Source of the DNA: Byssothecium circinans | Lineage: Eukaryota > Ascomycota > Dothideomycetes > Pleosporales > Massarinaceae | Direction of reading: 5' to 3' | Assembly (NCBI GenBank): GCA_010015675.1 | Contig: ML976987.1 | Span: 784,790-848,789 of the forward strand | DNA length: 64,000 bases | Shown here: piece after piece, positions 1 to 10,863 of the stretch | How positions within the stretch are numbered: position 1 is the stretch's first letter | How the letters are laid out: each line of letters opens with the position of its first letter | Translations under genes and position numbers: made by a program | The notes under the pieces: model-generated | Database searches by the model: none | What the model was told of the DNA's origin: nothing | What the model saw: the letters and a program-made list of their open reading frames with translations, nothing else

Positions 1-695
1 GGTCCGCTTCGGGCTCGGTTCATAGCTCTCTCTGTTATCCGAAATATTTAATGTCATCGTCGCCTTAATTGTCTTTCGTTGTCTTTAGTGGCTTTCTTAC
101 GTGCTGCTATCTTGGTCTTCACGCGCGAAGAAATGTTATAGATAGTACAACGTAATGTTAGGGTTTGGTGCTTTACGATAACATAACTTTGTAGTGCCTA
201 GGAAACTGTTTTCCTTGCTCTAGAAAATAGTAATCTTATGTGCCCGTAGAGTAGGCTACAAACCCGGTCCGTGCCGCATGCAAGGATGACCTCCGTAGTC
301 CGACAGGTACTCGAAATAGCCCGGCAGACTACTTTAAACAGCCCTACTATGCCTCATTCAGTAAACGTACAGTAGAAGTCCGCAAGGCTGGGTAATTAGA
401 AAGCCTCAGAAAGGCAGGCCACAACCAGCATAGGCCCCTACTCGCGCCGCACACAACGGAAGGATCAGCATGCAGACCAATCGAAGGCGTGATGGTTGGT
501 GAAGGGGCCCCAATCTCATTTCGCTCATTGCTGACGGCCGGGCGCACGAGAGGGTCATAAGTACGATGATGGGATCTTTAAGCTCCTTGTCTGATTTTTT
601 GAGAATTTTCAGCAGACGATGAGGTAATGCCTTAGAGAAGACCCTCTTTCCATTTATTTGTCTGGTAAACATCGCGACGCAGAGCGCGCATCGAC
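1..695. other. gene-free left edge
   Basis: No reading frame here looks like a gene: the short frames have no recognisable domain and overlap each other on both strands. The last part is presumably promoter and 5' leader of the tyrosinase gene. No terminal repeats or tRNA seen. Confidence 0.5.
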
Positions 696-1856
696 ATGAA
701 GCTCACATCCTTGAGCATTTTTGGAGCGCTGCTGGTTCAGACCGCTACCTCGTCTTTCATTGAACGCGCAGTGTGCACGACGAAGTCGCAGAGGAAGTCA
801 TGGTCCGTCACCTTCATATGTGCTGTTGAACGAGATGACTGACTGTTTATCAGGCACACACTCACTACGGACGAGAAGCTCGACTATATTAAAGCAGAGA
901 AATGTCTCATGTCACTTCCTCCAAGGTACGGCCTCGAAGGTCCCAAATCACGGTACGATGAGTTCATCAAGCTCCACGTACTCGCAGCACCAGAATTTCA
1001 CTTCACTGTATGCCTTCCTCATCCTTGCCGTGGACTCAGCTCACACCTATAGGGCTCCTTTCTGCCATACCATCGTCTCATAGTACACAACCACTACGTC
1101 GCACTACAACAAGAATGCAATTATACTGGTGTCCAGCCCTACTGGAACGAAACCCTGGATGCCGGTAACTTCAGAAATTCGATTGTGTTGGACCCAGAGA
1201 CTGGGTTTGGAGGAGATGGGACTGGGCTGGGAAGCTGCATTGTGAATGGACCGTTCAAAGATTACATCAGTACCGTTGGCGCGTATACGAACGCTTCGGC
1301 GCACTGCATCACACGCAAGATCGACGAGTGCCAGAGCTCAAAGGCCGCGCAGGTCAATATCAACAAGTGCACGGAGAAGCAGACCTTTGGCGAGTTTTGG
1401 TCGTGTATGGAAGAATTCCCCCACGACGGCCTACATCAGGGAATCGGCGGACTGGTATGCTCGCTCTCAAGCTTCACATCTCTTGCATGTTACTGACTCC
1501 TCCAGATGAAGTATTTCGGCTCTCCTGGTGACCCCCTCTTTTATATGCACCACACCTACGTAGACAAAGTGTGGAACCAATGGCAACGAGCCGCGCCCGC
1601 TACCCGTCTCTTTGAAATCTCCGGCCAAAACGCTCTCTATACCCTCCCTCCCAGCTTCAGCGAAACAGATATCTGCGGCGTACCAGCGGGTTCCAGCATG
1701 CCGCCGCTTGTACCTTATGGCGAGGGAGCGGAGGGAGATCCAGGCACAGAGGTCACACTAGGACATGTATTGAATTGGGCGGGAGATTTGATGAACACTA
1801 CCGTGGGCGATGTCATGGATATCCAAGGTGGATTTCTGTGCTACGAGTATGATTGA
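696..1856 (+). CDS. secreted tyrosinase-like copper oxidase
   Basis: Type-3 copper monooxygenase/oxidase that would oxidise phenols or catechols outside the cell. Model: join(696..802, 854..1007, 1053..1454, 1506..1856), 337 aa. A hydrophobic leader fills residues 1-19. The CuA histidines are H77, H85 and H94, the last in the family's FLP(W/Y)HR motif, here LPYHR. CuB is an HDGLH pair (H211, H215) followed after intron 3 by DPLFYMHH (residues 230-237) and VDKVWNQWQ. All three introns keep phase and restore these motifs. The first intron starts GTCCGT, a weak donor; without that splice the frame stops after 49 codons, and with it RKSWHTLT reads through as in the family. The protein is short (classical tyrosinases exceed 500 aa), matching the short secreted tyrosinase-domain group often found in secondary-metabolite or melanin contexts. 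No partner gene lies next to it. The class is firm; the substrate is unknown. Confidence 0.88.
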
Positions 1857-2353
1857 GCGGACTTGAACATGGTGTGGAAATTTTTGCTTCTTGTATATGC
1901 TTTCTGTTATCTTCTGATACCCCGGTTTTTCTTCATTCTGCTTTGGAAATAGTTTGGTTGTCGGCTTGGAGTCATTCCCTGGTCGTTGCTTTTATATCGA
2001 TGAGGGTATGGTAGACCTTATGAGGCCGAGCATAGAAATAGCAAGGGAAATAGCTATAATGTCGAATATACTTACGACGGATTCAGCTCTCGGTATTCAA
2101 TAGAGTATCTCGTGTAAAGAGTACATTGCATGCTTTAAATAATCCCAACCGTTCGCATATGGCCTGCTGACTAAGCCACCGATCTTCAAGCTTCATCTCC
2201 ACAACCACATCACAACCACCACCACTCCTCCACCACTCCTCCTCCCAAACCCACCACAAAGCTCCGCGCAGCCCCTCCACGCAAACACAAACCCCCTCCC
2301 CCCTCTACGCACCCGAACCCCCAACCCCCCACCGCCCACCACCAAACGCACAC
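1857..2353. promoter_or_regulatory. tyrosinase 3' region and SF3b5 promoter
   Basis: Intergenic. The right half is a CA/CC-rich, pyrimidine-poor run on the plus strand (about 2205-2345), as often seen in 5' leaders of fungal housekeeping genes. No discrete motif assigned. Confidence 0.4.
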
Positions 2354-2661
2354 ATGGCCGACAAACTCCGCGCCCAACAACACCTCGAAGCCTCGCAAGC
2401 GCGCTACATCGGCATCGGCTCCTCGGACACGACAAAACACGAATGGACCTCCAACATCGCCCGCGACTCGCTGTCCTCGTACATCGGCCACCCGCCCATG
2501 CTGCAGTATATGAGTATTGGCCTGGGACAGCCCAGGGAGAAGACGAGGGTGCAGTTGCTGGAGCGGATGATCCAGCCTGTGGGGCCGCCGCCGAAGGTAT
2601 GTGAGATTGGAGGTTGGGGAGGGTGAGAGAGATGGCTAATGTTTTGTAGCAGGATGATTGA
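2354..2661 (+). CDS. splicing factor 3B subunit 5 (SF3b10/Ysf3 family)
   Basis: Small structural subunit of the SF3b complex of the U2 snRNP, acting in the nucleus at branch-site recognition. Model: join(2354..2596, 2650..2661), 84 aa, close to the 86 aa of the human protein. Family landmarks in order: an LEASQARYIG segment (human LEHLQSKYIG), DTTKHEW, RDSLSSYIGH, and the C-terminal MIQPVGPPPK. The intron begins GTATGT and ends TTTTGTAG. The last coding exon is only 12 nt: three codons (QDD) plus the stop. If the intron is retained, the frame adds nine other residues and stops, so both forms would make a nearly full-length protein. The ATG is preceded by CACAC and is the only sensible start. 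Identification by family pattern is strong. Confidence 0.93.
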
Positions 2662-3271
2662 TGAGGGCGATGGGCTGGGGATGTTGATACATGGGTTAAG
2701 GGCGTGGATGCATGCGCGGGTATTACAAGGTCTAGACTTGGATGGACGAGTGGACGGTCAAAAATCAAAGATCTTGTGATGCTTTTTGTCGTTTAGGCGG
2801 CATCACTTGTGGCCAAGCACTGTATATGAATGGGCGCAACTGATCCACGGTGCGAAATGGAATTGCGATAGGAGAGGAAACTGCGCTGGAAAAAATTGCA
2901 AGGCGCAATGTCAAGCATGGTGGAGGAACAACTCAGGTGAATAACACTCATGCGCAATGGAAAGTTTGAAGCTGATTGGATTTCAAGCCGGTAACTCGAG
3001 GTTCCCGCGTCTCGCGGGCAATACCCTGCCTACGCGATCATCTAGTGTCTGTTCGCAAAGAGACAGCCCACAAAGTGAAGCCGTCGCAGTCATCTCCGCC
3101 TAGATTTGGCTCGCATACGTGCCGTTGTGCCTCTGGTAAACCCGAAAATGAATCACCCAGACACATCCATCTAGATGTGGCACACATGCTGCCTCTTCCC
3201 CAAATCATGAGATGACAGGCCATTGCCGTTTTCATATGCACTCGTTCCGTGCCCGTTCGCTCTCACAGGTC
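2662..3271. other. convergent intergenic spacer
   Basis: Lies between the 3' ends of the SF3b5 gene and the ankyrin gene. No credible coding frame; presumably the two 3' UTRs and terminators. Confidence 0.45.
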
Positions 3272-3948
3272 TTAGTCGCTGTCGCTCGCACTGCCCGTCG
3301 GTCCGTCGTCATCGTCCTCTACGACATCGCCGGCCAGTTGCAGCTCGAACTCGCCCTTGCGCAGCAGAGCCTGTAGCGCCGTGTTCCGCGGATCCACCAG
3401 CTCGACCGGCTTGAGCTTACCCTTGTTGCGTGCCCTAGGATCGCAGCCCGCATCGAGGAGGATTTCGACGATGGGGTGGCCGGCGGGCTCCCACTCGGAT
3501 GGGCTGAGAGAGTTGACGTAGCGGACAGCTTTGTGGAGGGGAGTGTCGGATTCCAAGCGGTCGACCTCGTCGATGTGGACGCCCTCTTGGTCGAGGAGGA
3601 TATCGAGAATCTCGTCTAGATAGCCCGTTAGTGCGCTGTTCGCTGTCATGACTTGGGTCGTGTTGTTGCATGGAGGTGCGACTCACAGCTTCCGTAGGTA
3701 GCCGCGGTGTGCAGACAGCCATTGCCCACGCCGTCGGCGGCTTTGTTCAGCGTCTCAGCGATGTACTCTTCCACATTCTTGCCCTCCTTCTTCGCGGCGG
3801 CCGTCAGGTCTGCGAGGACCTCTTCGAGGAGGGAGGTGTTGTTGCGACGGGCTGCCTCCAGGATAAGCTCGCGGGGGGATGCGCCCTGGTCTGCTGTTAG
3901 TAAAGTACTGACATTGCTCTTAAGGGTTCTTTTTACCTCGTCCGACAT
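3272..3948 (-). CDS. small ankyrin-repeat protein
   Basis: A single-domain ankyrin protein of 184 aa. Model: complement(join(3272..3615, 3687..3885, 3937..3948)). The first exon is only 12 nt (MSDE), then a 51-nt intron with a perfect TACTAAC branch box, then GASPRELILEAARRNN. Because the intron is 51 nt and open, an unspliced frame also exists, but the TACTAAC box argues for splicing. Intron 2 (GTGAGT ... CACTAAC ... CTAG) restores TYGSYEILDILLDQEG. Ankyrin signatures are GCLHTAATYG, DTPLHKAVRYVN and HPIVEILLDAGCDPRARN. The tail is acidic and serine-rich (VVEDDDDGPTGSASDSD). It resembles the small fungal ankyrin proteins typified by yeast YCR051W in size and layout (from memory). It is divergent from RPC10, 415 bases away. 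Partner unknown. Confidence 0.85.
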
Positions 3949-4363
3949 TTTGAAGGTGTCTTTGAGGAGAGTCTAGCGTTCAGAGTAGTGTCAGCGCGCG
4001 TGTCCGAAAGATTGTGCCCGAGTCGGGCAAGCAATTCGCGGCGAGTTAGTGGCGCGGTTGACGGTTGGGTGATGTTTGTACGGTGACTTGAACGCGTGTA
4101 TTATCCGGAGCAGAGCGGGCAGAACAAGGCAGCGCAGCGCTGGACAGGCGGTTGGTAGAAGCCCAGCGGTGCTTAACGACTCAGCAGCGCGTCGGTGTCG
4201 TAGGGTGAGATGGCGGGCGCAAATGGATATCAAGCCCCGCGCTTACCGTTTTCAGCTAGCGTCTCAGGGTCCCGCCATAACTTTTGTGTGTAACATATGA
4301 ACATCCCTGAGCTTGCGCTTTGCGACTCATCCACCCAAGCTTTACACGGGAAAATTAGCTGTC
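3949..4363. promoter_or_regulatory. divergent promoter, ankyrin gene / RPC10
   Basis: The 415 bases between the start codons of two divergent genes must hold both promoters. No TATA box close to either start was evident. Confidence 0.5.
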
Positions 4364-4870
4364 ATGCTGCTTTGTATGTACTCTTTTTAGTCTCACTAGG
4401 GATGGCTTACTGATATGGATTAGTCTGCCCCCATTGCAGCAACATGCTGCGTGTCTCGCGAGTCCCGACCGGAGATCCCTCAACCGCCGCATACGAAGGA
4501 CAGAACCGCTTCGAATGCCAGACCTGCCCATACCAATACATTATCCAAAAGCGATACTACGAGCGCAAAGTCCTCAAGAAGAAGGAGGTGGAAGATATTC
4601 TGGGCGGAAAGGATGCGTGGGCGAACGTGGACAAGACGAAGGGTATGCGCCTGCGCAGACAGCTGGGGAAAGGACGGTATACTGACGTGACACAGTGCAA
4701 TGTCCGAATGAGAAGTGCAGGAATGATGAGGCGTATTGGTATCAGCTGCAGATTCGGAGTGCTGATGAACCTATGACGGCGTTCTACAAGGTGGGCGAAT
4801 GCTCGAAGTGATGGATGCCGTACTGACAAAAGGGTAGTGCACGAAATGCGCAAAGGAGTGGAGAGAGTAG
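4364..4870 (+). CDS. RNA polymerase III subunit RPC10 (C11)
   Basis: Subunit of nuclear RNA polymerase III needed for transcript cleavage, termination and reinitiation. Model: join(4364..4373, 4424..4642, 4696..4790, 4838..4870), 118 aa, near the family's 108-110 aa. The first exon is 10 nt; splicing from ATGCTGCTTT to TCTGCCCC creates the N-terminal MLLFCPHCSNML, which is the family hallmark. The N-terminal zinc ribbon is CPHC ... CQTC and the C-terminal TFIIS-like ribbon is CPNEKC ... CTKC. Just before the last pair sits RSADEPMTAFYK, the acidic RSADEP hairpin of the TFIIS/RPC11 family that is essential for cleavage. The three introns are short (50, 53 and 47 nt) with standard ends. A scanner limited to open frames starts at the internal methionine of SNML and would lose the first zinc pair. 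The identification is strong. Confidence 0.94.
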
Positions 4871-5410
4871 GAGATGAAGAAGCTCACTATATCGCATTTC
4901 ATGGTGTTCTGGAGCAAAAGTTTGAATTTCAATATACCCCAACATTTCCTTCACCCATGCTCCTCAGGGCTCGCCGGCTTGGGAGCTCATGGTCGCGAGT
5001 AGAGCAAGACTATATTTGACGAAAAAAATGTCAAAGTACGACCCAAGTTTTGCATTCTCACCATCACATGCATCTGTATGTTCAGCGACTGGCATGCGAC
5101 TCCAACCCCTGCTCTACTTATCTACACACCCATGCCAGAGTCCCGCCGATTCGTAGATCTGTGAGCTTTACCTGTCTACAAACAAGCTTCACACCACCAA
5201 CCGCACCGGCTTTGCGCCTCGAAAGAGCCTCGTTCCAATCTATCGATGGTAGATACAGCGAAGCTCAACCCGGGGAATGGCGCAAAGAGGAAGCTTGTAA
5301 CGCAACCCAGTCCGCAGGTACAACATCATGTATAAACTCTCCCCCAGACTCATTCTTCCAACCGTCCCGTACCTTCAAACCCCACCTTCGCCAAATTCAC
5401 CGCCACCGCC
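4871..5410. promoter_or_regulatory. spacer and leader of the secreted-protein gene
   Basis: Follows RPC10 and precedes the secreted protein gene on the same strand. The last 150 bases are rich in C and CA as in fungal 5' leaders. A long frame here (5050-5721) runs out of frame through the next gene and is rejected. Confidence 0.4.
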
Positions 5411-6163
5411 ATGTTCCTCTCCATAATCCTCACCCTCTTCGCCCTCCTCTCCCCCACCTCCGCAGCAACATGGTACTTCCTCCGCTACTACCTCCCGAGC
5501 ACGCAATCCTTCCTCTCCTTCTCCGGCACCATGACCATCCCCAGGCTCCCCAGAGCCGGTATCTACTACCTCTGGCCCGGGCTCCAGCCCACCGACAACA
5601 CCGGCGTGTACCAAAACGTGCTCGACGGGCGCAGCGGCACGTGGTGGATCGGCAGCGGGTGGTGCTGCTCCAATCCTTCGTTGCCCTGGGGCAGCGGCTT
5701 CAACGTATACCAGGGCGATAACGTCGTGTTTTCGAACACCAAGGATGCGAGTGGGAGGACGTGGACGAGTACGTTGACGAAGGGGAGTACGACGGTGAGG
5801 AATAGCTTTGCGTTGGGGGGAAAGACGTTTAATCAGGCGATTTTTGCTATTGAGTTGACGAGCGTGACGTGGGATTTTGGGGCGTTGGTTTGGAGGGATG
5901 TTGTTATTGTGAGTTGCAATCTTTCTTTCTTTCTTTCTTTCTTTTTTTTGGTTGCTTGTGTTAGTTTCTGTATGAGAGAAAGGGTAGATGAGGGCTAATC
6001 GGGATGGCAGACATCGTCGGGAACGGATACGAAGTGGTGTACGAATGCGCCGGAGAATTATAATGGCGCGACGAATTATGCGCTCGCGGGTGTGAGTGCG
6101 AGTGTTAGTGGGAATGTGGTGACGTGTAGGATTGGGACCGTGACGCTGTCGCCCCCGAAGTGA
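5411..6163 (+). CDS. secreted protein of unknown family
   Basis: Model: join(5411..5908, 6011..6163), 216 aa. Residues 1-19 are a clear signal peptide (hydrophobic, ending PTSAA). The mature part is rich in aromatic residues, Gly, Ser and Thr: IYYLWPGLQP, TWWIGSGWCCSNPSLPWG, then alternating short strands up to a C-terminal half with ENYNGATNYALAG and a final TCRIGTVTLSPPK. This looks like an all-beta secreted domain with conserved Trp and a few Cys, as in carbohydrate-binding or lyase-like fungal secreted proteins, but I cannot name the family. The intron contains a TTTC repeat, and its splice restores the frame to a stop at 6163. Probable roles are binding or degradation of extracellular polymer; this is inference only. 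Confidence 0.78.
5919..5949 (+). repeat. (TTTC)n microsatellite in an intron
   Basis: About six tandem TTTC-type units followed by a T run, inside the intron of the secreted-protein gene. Likely length-variable. Confidence 0.75.
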
Positions 6164-8284
6164 GGGTGTGGTGGGAAGAGGAGGACTGTTGGCGGGTGGT
6201 TAGTTAAGTGAGTAGCTTATCTTGGTGCTGGGTAAGGAGATTGGAGTGGATGTGATCTTTTGGGGAAATAACTCCTTGAACGGGTTTTGCGTTTTGATTT
6301 CGTTTTGCCTACTGCAATGATGCATTCGAGCACTTGTCCGGAAAGCAGACCCATTAACTCTTGTCTACCATAGGTATATGTATGGCAAACTCCAAGGAAG
6401 GGTCTATGACGGAAGCTCAGAAGAATGTATCATATAAGACACACTAGTTTCAACAGAAAGACGACGAATACAATAACGAGGAAAAGGTAAAAGGATGCTG
6501 TACCGTATGAATGTAATCGATTTTCTTGGTCATAACAAGTAGAAAAAACCCCCAAAGAAAAAACACAATAGAGAGTGAGAACAAATCTACCACTACGCAA
6601 TCGCATCTCGGTGCCTTTAGATCAAAAACACGGTAAACACCGGATGTGACCACGTAGATGCGCTATACCTGTTTCCGAAGCAACATGCCGTCCTGCATGT
6701 TTCAATGGGAAGCGTAAGCTGGGATTACGGATCTTCAATTTACCAGAAAGTTTGCATGGTCGTGACGGCAGTTGGGGTATGCGTTGCGTGCTTCAACGCC
6801 AATGCTCTAGCGGAGGCGTTGTGGGGTTTGCGGAGTCGCAAGTGCGGGGTTGATGATGTATATTATGGAACGATGAAGAGAGAAGAAGAAGGGAAACTAG
6901 AGCTCGACGCATCTGACGGCCTGTATTGGTAGTTGAAGTACCAACCAACACTGAGATGAGTTTAATGCTAATCCGATTAGAGTGGAGAAGACAAGCCCTG
7001 CGTGTGGTTGGTGATGTATGGGGGAAAAGCAGGCATCAGTTACGCCGAGCGCTTATGCAGGCGACGCGTTGTGAGCTTGACGCTTGAGGGCGGAATGAGT
7101 GAAGGTCTGACTGATCATGAAGGCGACTCAAGCTCGGGTCGCTGAGTGGAAGTACCGTGGAGGTAGGAGAGGGTCGCCTAGGTTCAACGTAAGGACTTAG
7201 TATGGAACATACGCCAGTTCAATGTGTGTTCAAGGTGACGCTTCAACTTAAAAACGTTGAGATAGGGAAGTCACATCCGATTAAATGCGAGACCGATGGC
7301 CACCGCAGGCGAAAAACGTATCAAGGCTCGTAAAGTATGCAGCCAAGATTGTAGGGTCCTAATGCGGATGAGTTAAACCACTTCTATCAAGTTGAAGCTT
7401 TGGAAAATGTTGCGGGAACCTTTTACATTGGACTGCAGATGTGAGGTGTCATGAAGTTGAGATGGCACGATCGGTGACAAGAGTGATATTGTATGGCTCT
7501 ATGAGTTGAAGAGGGGTGTCTATGCTGAGCTTCCGGATGAAGTTGGTGAGTTGGTGATGGGGATAACGAGCAACCATCACCTTCGAGTGAGACACTAACG
7601 TACCCCAGAAGATGCATACCATGGTATGCTCATCTACTGGATTTTGATATTGGTTGTGAGACTACGAGGGAGGGCGCGGTGCGCATGTGAGACTTCGGCT
7701 TGCAGAGGCATAAAAATGCTTGGCTACCTACGGCTGTCCACAGTCTATATGTGACTTCAGAAATAGTGTTAGTGAATTTAACTTGAATCGTCAAAGCTGT
7801 GATAGTAGAGTGGGACTGGCGGTTGTGACGGGCTAGCAGCAAGGCGCCAGTGCTCTGCTAGTGAATAAAGTCATTTGTCTACGGAAAGAAACACTCGCAG
7901 GCACTTGTAGATGAAAGCCATTACCGGGATCATGGTCTGCCGTCAGTAGTACTGTAGTAAAAAAAAAATCCCCACCCTGACAGAGCCGATCTGCAAAAGA
8001 AGCCTGAAGCAAGATCAGAGCAACTTTTCTACAACACCATTTTACACCATCTTACTGGCAAAATGACGATTTGGTAAAACAATGTCAAGGCCGAGGTGAC
8101 GGCCTTATTCAAGAGGGGAAGTTGAAGCAGATCCATGTCTTCTCATTTCAAAAAAGCAAACAAACGGAAAGCCCTTATCCGATGACAGCACACTTTCTCC
8201 GACCGCACATCGTCGCCTTGCCAAACTCCCCACAAACAGACCGGCCGCATATCGACCGACCGACCGAATACTCGGCTACGGAAA
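6164..8284. other. 2.1-kb gene-free spacer
   Basis: All frames are short and none shows a domain or a spliceable pattern. There is a run of ten A at about 7959-7968. No repeat family was recognised until the MITE that begins at 8287. Confidence 0.5.
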
Positions 8285-8551
8285 TACAGCGTCTTACCAC
8301 GCCCGACGGGACAAACATGGTTCCGGCAGAGTTCCGGCAGGGATTAGACATGGTCCATCAGCGAATTGGATAGCAAAGGATTTTAGGATTCTGTCTTAAA
8401 AGTCAAGGATTAGTCTTAAAAATCGAAGATCGTTTTGAATTTTTGTCTCCACTTTTGAAGACTTACTCCAATTAGAGACGCTAGCTACGGTACTAAGTCA
8501 GCTCCGTGACGGGATCCCTGTTTGTCCCGTCGGGCGTGGTAAGGCGCTGTA
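8285..8551. mobile_element. MITE with 31-bp inverted ends and TA target duplication
   Basis: A 263-bp non-coding element (8287..8549). The left end 8287-8317 begins CAGCGTCTTACCACGCCCGA. The right end 8519-8549 is its reverse complement with one mismatch in 31. Both ends are directly flanked by TA (8285-8286 and 8550-8551), the target duplication made by Tc1/mariner/pogo-type transposases. The interior is AT-richer and has no ORF. It is therefore a non-autonomous mariner-superfamily MITE. The nearly perfect ends suggest fairly recent activity. Confidence 0.85.
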
Positions 8552-9080
8552 ACTTCATTTTGCTATCACATCGCGGCTAGCGCGCACAATTTCGGGACGC
8601 GCTGATAGACCCACTTCAACAGACTACAAGCCTCGGCCTCGACGACCACATGATCCACATCGATCATCATCTAGGTCCCTCGGCACGGAATGAACGGCTG
8701 AATACTAATCTTCACTTTACTTTCTCTACTGAGGCTAGGTGTTTGCCGGGTGTGTCTCGGCGCGGCAGTGTCGGACTGAGGCGTCAAATACATGGAAGAG
8801 TTTGTTTTGAGAGTGGAAACTTTATGGTCATCGGAAGATGCACTCATCGTACGATTATGATTGCCTGATCATGTTGCTTGTGATATTGAAGGAGGCCGAG
8901 AATGAAGGAGAGGAGAAGAGAGGAAAATGAGGTAGTGTGAGAAAATGGTGTGATTCGAATGGACTGTCGATTAGGGGGAATCGCTATGCATGCTGTGTGC
9001 TCAGAATGCTCGCGAATGAAAGAAGAGAACAGAATCGTAACATGCGTATCATGTGATCGTTTCATCATGCCATCATGCCA
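8552..9080. other. spacer downstream of the CoA-transferase
   Basis: No credible gene. A short CATCATGCCATCATGCCATCATG tandem (about 9064-9086) overlaps the 3' end of the CoA-transferase frame. Confidence 0.4.
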
Positions 9081-10863
9081 TCATGTCATTAGCATACCAT
9101 CGTCCACCTCCCAGTCGTCCCATGTTGGCTTGTCAAAGCCGTTTGGTCGTGAACTTCGTAAGAAACCATTCCAAGTGCCTTCGACGCTGACAACCGGTTT
9201 GACTGTGCGCACATTGGCATTGAAGCCTCGGCTGAAGCACTCCTGCATGTGCCGTTCTTCGAAGAGTTCTGGGTGGGTTCTGCGCATCGTCTTTAATGCG
9301 CGCTGCCCAACGGAATCCACAGAATCGTTGTGTCGTAGCTCAAAGAATTCATCATCGTGCTGTTCTCTCAACTGTGCCATAGTCGACTCGTCGTATAACC
9401 CGAGTTGCAATAAGTAGGTGTCGTACTGGCAAAGTGACGTAGTCCCCATGTAGCTGCCGCCGTACTTGGCCCTCTTGTACAGCCCAGTCAAAGCTGCAAT
9501 TGTCCCCATGCAGCCGGTACCGTAGTCGCTCATTGGAAATGGTGGCACGACGGGTTCGTCCAGGCCCATCCCAAGTCCCTGTGCCCAAGCGACACCGGTT
9601 ACACAGTCTGCAATCTGCTGCCACCCTGGCCGGGAAGACCAATTTCCGACATGCCCAAAACAATTCTCGGCCACATATACGATACCACGTCCACGGTGTT
9701 TAATTAGCTGTAGAATCTGCGAGGGGCCGTATCCGAGACGCATGAGACTTCTCGGGCGATATCCATCAAGTATAACATCGGCAGATTGAAGCAGCTCTTC
9801 AAACACCTCTCGGTCATGGTCGTCGCGTAGATTCAGGTCTGCGGTGTGCTTGCCAAGGTTACCATCTACTTGAAAAAATGGGACATCGGAAAGGTGTGGT
9901 GATGTGATCTTGATGACTTCCGCACCATATTCGGCCAGTCCACGTCCTATTGCCGGCCCTGCTATGATTCGGCATAGTTCGAGAACGCGGATGCCTGCCA
10001 GTATCTGAGGTTTCGGGGCGCGAGAGGCTTTGAAGGGGAATGGAGCGGGGGGCGATTCTATCTCCAAAGCCTCAACTTTCCACGGGGGTTGTTGAATTAG
10101 TTCCTGCCCATGTTGCGTTGTTTGAAAGTCTTCCCACTTGAGACAAGTGACACCGGCCTGCTTGATCTTCCAATTCATTTCCTCAAGCTCGTCAGCGGTG
10201 TATTGCTTGACATGATCCTCGATGACCTTGACGCATTCGTGGTAATCAGTGAGGTCTGGCCGATGGCCTTCCAGCCCAATCATATTGAGAGCTTTAGTTG
10301 CTTCAAGCGAGCCGTGCAGGTGGAAGTACTCTCCTGGGTTCTTTGTCTGGTAAAGGTTGGCCGATAACCTGCGGTAGAGTATTGACTGTGCTTGCAGTAG
10401 ATCGGTGTCTGAAATGATGAGCGTTTTGTCTGACAGTATTTCAGGTTAAAGACATACCCTTCAACAGCTTCTTCACTTTCGGGTGTGCTTTGTCCATGCC
10501 ACCAACAGTGGCAAGGTACGTCGAGAATAGAAAAGCTGAAGCGCGCTCGAGGTCGACATTGATATTCCTTTCCTGTACAGGGGCTGAAAGGTCTGCTATC
10601 AAAGCGGCCAGTCCAGCTTCCACAGCCTTGAGAGCCGAGATGGCCTCAGTCTGTTTCAGTGGACTGGGAAAGTATGGACTCCCAGTGTTGGCGGTTGAAA
10701 AGCCAACACTTTGGACGTGAGGCAGACATTCCTTTGGAAGCTGGCCGTTTGCTTGGGCGAGGAGATGTTTTAGCGCTCGCCGCGTACCGTCAAGTAACGC
10801 AGAGCTGTGGTGCGACGAGCCGTTACAGACATTGTCATTTGTGGCTCCTATGAAGGGCGTCAT
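9081..10863 (-). CDS. CoA-transferase family III (CaiB/BaiF-like)
   Basis: Model: complement(join(9081..10408, 10458..10863)), 577 aa. Family III enzymes move CoA between carboxylic acids through an aspartyl-CoA thioester. The core Rossmann-like start is LAGIRVLELCRIIAGPAIGR at about residue 272, followed by GAEVIKITSP, DLNLRDDHDREVFEELLQSADVILDGYRP and GRGIVYVAENCFG. Later come MSDYGTGCMGTIAALTGLYKRAKYGG and a C-terminal KPVVSVEGTWNGF. The N-terminal 270 residues form an extra segment typical of fungal members. The intron (GTATGT ... TTTCAG) joins KLLK to DTDLLQAQSILYRR. The start at 10863 is the first ATG giving a cytosolic-looking N-terminus; an upstream open frame exists to about 11139 but lacks family character. 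It is divergent from a Zn2Cys6 regulator 636 bases away, which may control it. The substrate is unknown. Confidence 0.88.

Noticed and set aside
721..1083. 120-residue frame on the plus strand
   Set aside because: It overlaps the tyrosinase exons in another frame and has no domain; the spliced tyrosinase explains the region.
5050..5721. 223-residue frame
   Set aside because: Out of frame with the signal-peptide protein starting at 5411; His/Pro/Arg-rich composition typical of a shadow frame.
9060..9090. CRISPR-like short repeat CATCATGC
   Set aside because: Only a few tandem units without spacers in a eukaryotic genome; simple sequence at the end of the CoA-transferase gene.
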